64,000 nucleotides of DNA from Guadua angustifolia (Eukaryota > Streptophyta > Magnoliopsida > Poales > Poaceae), in the NCBI GenBank assembly GCA_036346375.1, contig JAYEVE010000527.1, positions 744,001 to 808,000 of the forward strand, given 5' to 3'. The notes under the pieces are model-generated. The model worked only from the letters and a program-made list of their open reading frames with translations. It did not search any database and was not told the origin of the DNA. A program made the position numbers and the translations under genes. Below are positions 60,406 to 64,000 of the stretch, in pieces. How positions within the stretch are numbered: the stretch's first letter is position 1; the number at the start of each line of letters is the position of its first letter.

Positions 60406-61873
60406 TGAAATGATTCTTGCCCAATAGATGAAGGCCCGAGTTTTCTAGGTAAAGCACTCGTACAAACCAATCAAAAAGAAAGAACATCCATAAAAACTCT
60501 TTGTTTAGTAGCGAGAACAGTAACTCACTGTGCCATTTTTTGATCTTTTCTTGAAGGTGCGAGTGTGAAGCCAACTCTAAAAGTGGGTTTGTTCGAGTAG
60601 AAGAAACATGCTAAGATAAAAGAAAACGGAGCAAAAAAAAAAAACCATTCTAAAGCAAAGGGGCACAAACGCAACACTTTCTAAAAACATCCTGCACTTT
60701 GTTAGGTTCTGTCAGGGAATAGAATGGAATCTGGGATCAAAGGGTATGAGTTCACACCCTCCTTCTCTCATGTAGTGATGAGAATGACAAATTAGCAAGG
60801 AAGTATTAAGACAAGCCCAACCTATTATGCACTTGCAAGTAAAGGAGAGTACCCATTCAAGGAGTTGAGATCTGGACAGTCTGCAAGAGCAAAAGGAAAG
60901 TCAACGGCATTTTCGGGGATTAGTTTAACAAAGGATGGAATGTGTGAAGCATATAGCCAGCCTGGCAGTTCAATCAAGTTGTTGACAAGCGGGTTCCTTT
61001 CCAAAAGAGGCTTCATAGCTGACACCAAGCACAAATTCTTTCAACTGATTCGTTTTCTATTATGCAATCTTGAATTTGAAGATCTGTTCGTTCAGCGGTC
61101 TGGTATGGATAAGGAATCTACTTTGGTTCACGGATTTGAGTAGCACTGGTCAAGTCAAATCAATTAGGATTTCCTATTTGGCTTCAGAGAATGTGCAGTG
61201 TGTTCAAGGAAGCTCCGTATTGTCACATTGTTTCAGCAGTGTGTGTTGTATCAGTGGATTGTGTATGCAGAACACATGGAAAGAACCATGAGCAAAACGA
61301 GATAGCACGATATGGTATCACAAAATGGCCTTGGTACAACATCAAGCAAGAGATCATGAGAAAACACTAGTACAAAGTCCATGTTTTATATTTTTATATC
61401 CAAGGGATTACCTGGTATAAAATACAAAAATAATAAAAAACTGTATTGTAGGGGACGCCAGCTTGCAAATTACACCGGCACAAATGACAAGAGGATCAGA
61501 GCTGCATGCTGGCAGGTGACCCATCCCACTCAAACAGTATCATCCATCAACCAATAAAAAAGAAAAATGACACCGACAACAAAAATTAAAAACTCCGAAG
61601 GTTTCACAATGATACACATCCAAGCTCCAACTCCTTCTGGAAGATCACACTAAGGATCCTGACATAATGCTAGGAAAAAAAAAACTGCTACAGTGCAACG
61701 ATCCCCATAACCCCTCTTGGTTCTTCTGCATCACTGAAACACCTGATCCAATACTGTGAAGCTCCTCTGTTCAGTGATTCCCTCGCCACAATTAACAGAT
61801 ACCGCTCACCAAATTTTGGAGTTGCCTCCAATTTTGATTTAAAACATTAGATGAAGTCGTGATAGTTGCATCA
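60406..61873. other. Low-copy-looking intergenic stretch
   Basis: Base composition and CAG/CTG content change here compared with the transposon zone to the left. Short frames on both strands (for example 60825-61034 minus, 60865-61143 plus) have no motif I recognise and overlap each other. The right part (about 61440-61873) may be the terminal untranslated exon of the minus-strand NLR gene. Confidence 0.4.
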
Positions 61874-62601
61874 CCTGAAAGCAGGAAAAAGAGCCTAAAA
61901 TTGGGGGTTATAGAAAGTGATAACTCTAGTAGATCCTCAACATATAGCTACAAGATATTACAGGTTCAACATAGGTGGAGGTTTTAATCTATATAAATAC
62001 AAACAACTGGAGATATTAAAGACACATCCTTCATTTTGGGGGTAAGAAAATCCTACAATAATCTAAAAAATCCTTGAAATTCTCTCGTTAATCGAGAAAA
62101 AAAGAAAGGATTTACACCTCTTATTTTGGTGGGTCTGGTGATATTCAAGACACCCTATTTATTTTGAGGACAAGAAAATCTCACAATAATCTAATAAAGG
62201 AAAAATCCTAGAAATTCTCTCTTTAATCGAGAAAAAGAGAAGGATTTACACCGTTTGTTTTGGTAGGGCCAGATCAATAATGCATAGATATCAAATTTAT
62301 ATAACAAATACAGTTGTATTTTCAATCATAGGAATTAGAGTTGTATAACAAAGGTAGTAGTATCTCAATATCTAGCCACGCAATTATGCGAGTAATTCCG
62401 CTAGTTATCTTAACAATCCAGTGTAGTTAAACTCAGCAAAGCATGATGAAGTTTGCGTGGTTTTCGTCGTCGTGGTTTTACTTTTTTTTCAGTTTTATTT
62501 GTAGCTGTGAATTGTTCTACGTTAGTGACTCTGCATCTTGCTTCCCCGTGCATTGGTTTCCTCACAATGCACCGCGGTAAAAAAAAAAAAAAAAACTGAC
62601 C
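61874..62601 (-). other. Possible 3' UTR intron of the NLR transcript
   Basis: On the minus strand GAAGCTCAG|GTCAGT (exon end at 62601) and CTTTTTCCTGCTTTCAG|GTGATG (exon start at 61874) are good splice donor and acceptor signals enclosing about 727 bp. They fit a spliced 3' UTR downstream of the NLR stop at 63194, but no transcript evidence is available here. The donor is followed by a long T run. Confidence 0.3.
62030..62270. repeat. Two direct copies of a roughly 120-bp unit
   Basis: GAAAATC(C/T)(T/C)ACAATAATCTAA, GAAATTCTCTC.TTAATCGAG and GGATTTACACC occur at about 62046-62125 and again at about 62166-62250. Confidence 0.75.
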
Positions 62602-63193
62602 TGAGCTTCAACAGTCAGTTTGCATCTAGCTTGACCAAAGTTGCAGTTAAATGGGCAAATAATACTTCGTATGAACTTATCCAATTTATTGTGATTTTGA
62701 TTGGAAAGAATATTAGTCAGAGTTTACCTTCAGTGTAGTCTTATGTATGTACAGTTTGTTAAAACTTACTATGTTTTATCTATGTATTGGGTGGTGTATA
62801 TTGGGTAAATAAAAGTATATTGATAATAACGTGCTGTGCTTCCAACTTGTCTGGAACTTGTATGTTTCAATATGAATAAGCAAATGTGTATTTTATATCT
62901 TTTCTGTTCATTTAACTTTTACCAGACGGTAAAAGCTATCCCATCGGTATCACGTCGTGAATGGTAGCTTACGGGCACTCCTGAAGGCTACCACCAGGAA
63001 ATAACCGTAATAGACGGTAAAAGGCTAAAAGCTATCCCAGTCGAACTATCAGCAAAACCTATACGGAATTACGGAATCGAAATTGTAAAACATAAATAGT
63101 AAACAATACGCACCTACAAATACAATGAAGTTGTACAGGACTGGTCCGACTGGAGGCATGTATTTGGTAAAAAGATGCATAAAGGTGTCTTAA

Positions 63194-64000
63194 TTAACAT
63201 TCCTGGATGATTGCTTTGCCTTTTTCTTCCCTTCTCGCTGTACTGCTTTCACATGTTCTGAGCCAATTAAAGAAGAAAATGAGTAAGAAAAATAATGGTG
63301 ATGGAACTAATCCGAACTATCCAAACCCTAGTTAATTCTTTAATCTCTTTCTATGAAGCAAAAAGAAAGAGATTAAACAAACAAATAACCAGATAAAGCC
63401 AAGTACCTGTCAATTAATACATTTGTCTTAATGCCGCATGAATATTTAAAGAGAATCCATTTCCTGATCATATTTCCTTCATTTGCACAGACCTTCACTT
63501 CCCGGATATGCCTGATCTTCTCCCCCTCAGAGCCAGCATCTCCCATTGACATGGATTCCAGCAGCGGCAGTCCACAATCAATCACCAGCAACCTCGGATT
63601 CATATCTTGCAGGTATCCAGGGAGCGTTTCCATTTCAGAATCCTTCAAGCGGAATGATACAACTGCAGGCGCACCCTCCAATACCTCGAGCATTGGGCAC
63701 TGAACAATTTTTAGCCATTTCATGTTGGGAAGGTTGGCAATCTTCTTCAGATCAGGGTTGAAACCCAGATGAAGCTCAACAACCGAAAGGAAATTCTCTA
63801 CGGTACTTAGGTGCCGGACATTGCCTATTACTAATTTTCTCAAATCCCTCGCGTTGTAGGCAAGCCCAGGAGGAAGACGCCTCAACTTGCACACTTCTAT
63901 TTCAAGCTCTTGCAGAACAGGCATCGCTGCCACTTGCTCCTCCCAGTCCCACACCTCCAATTCAGGCACCCTGTCAAGGATCAATTTCCACAACTTGGGA
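63194..64000 (-). CDS. 3' end of an NLR (CC-NBS-LRR type) resistance-like gene, partial
   Basis: Intracellular immune-receptor type protein; only the C-terminal LRR part is in the window and the gene continues past 64000. The minus-strand frame is open from the window edge: ILDRVPELEVWDWEEQ, then MPVLQELEIEVCKLRRLPPGL, LRKLVIGNVRHLSTVENF, VVELHLGFNPDLKKIANL and MKWLKIVQCPMLEVLEGAP, evenly spaced irregular LRRs typical of grass NLRs. CDS as I read it: complement of 63407-64000 joined to 63194-63257. The donor GACAG|GTACTT and acceptor TTGGCTCAG|AACATG enclose a 149-bp intron (63258-63406) with a pyrimidine tract and a TTACTCAT branch-like site. Splicing keeps the frame and gives a 21-residue basic tail ending AIIQEC. 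Without splicing the frame ends at 63373 after GYLFV. Confidence 0.8.
63258..63406 (-). other. Last coding intron of the NLR gene
   Basis: GT at 63406-63405 and AG at 63259-63258 on the minus strand, 149 bp, AT-rich, phase 2. Retention would replace the spliced tail by ten intron-encoded residues. Confidence 0.6.

Noticed and set aside
60825..61143. Opposed ORFs, minus 60825-61034 and plus 60865-61143
   Set aside because: They overlap on opposite strands, start at weak or non-ATG codons and have no recognisable motif. A relic of an exon cannot be excluded.

Overview
The window looks like a transposon-dominated stretch of a grass (Poaceae) nuclear genome ending in the 3' part of a resistance-type NLR gene. 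The grass call is an inference from the element families: a Gypsy/Tat element with a TGGCGCC-type primer-binding site, chromovirus-like Gypsy elements with multi-kilobase LTRs, a Copia element whose LTR begins TGTTGGTATTATGCCC, and 12-kb CACTA elements with ACCGGTACT-type subterminal repeats. Species cannot be named from the sequence. Outside the NLR exon, essentially every recognisable coding stretch belongs to a mobile element and is broken by stops or frameshifts.

Layout. 1-612 and 11435-11600 are one older sequence split by a complete Gypsy/Tat element (618-11429, minus strand, 664/665-bp LTRs, TSD TTCAT). 11880-17597 holds a chromovirus integrase tail, a long LTR of about 4.8 kb and an oppositely oriented LTR start. 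17659-58524 is one Copia element: 1386-bp 5' LTR, primer-binding site, leader, gag-pol, polypurine tract and 1362-bp 3' LTR, flanked by GCACAG. It is swollen to 41 kb by later events. Its leader holds a solo Gypsy LTR (19590-34903, TSD TATGG). That solo LTR was split by a 12.25-kb CACTA transposon (copy 1, 20318-32571, TSD GCC). A 5.2-kb block (33187-38416: solo-LTR tail, Copia leader, gag, first part of pol) is repeated directly at 50473-55708. A second, inverted 12-kb CACTA (copy 2, about 38414-50468) lies exactly between the two blocks. The two CACTA copies form a giant inverted repeat around a 5.8-kb spacer.

Each CACTA copy carries two divergent-age but recognisable genes in tandem: a TNPD-type transposase (N-terminal Transpos_assoc, Transposase_21, DUF4218, DUF4216) and a second gene (Transposase_24-like region, proline-rich linker, Ulp1-like tail). 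The second gene has its own TATA box next to internal copies of the terminal-type repeats. Between the genes lie tandem arrays, a small hairpin, a tRNA-like pol III motif and, in copy 2 only, a complete 535-bp fold-back.

58525-60405 is remnant Gypsy gag and LTR that hosted the Copia insertion. 60406-63193 is low-copy-looking sequence with no gene I can name. On the minus strand at 63194-64000 lies the 3' end of an NLR gene, with a 149-bp intron that can be placed from splice signals and frame continuity.

One cross-cutting signal matters for reading everything here. Differences between the two 5.2-kb copies concentrate at CAG/CTG sites, which turn into CG-containing strings. This is most simply explained by base-calling error at CHG-methylated cytosines, so many frameshifts in the transposons may not be real.
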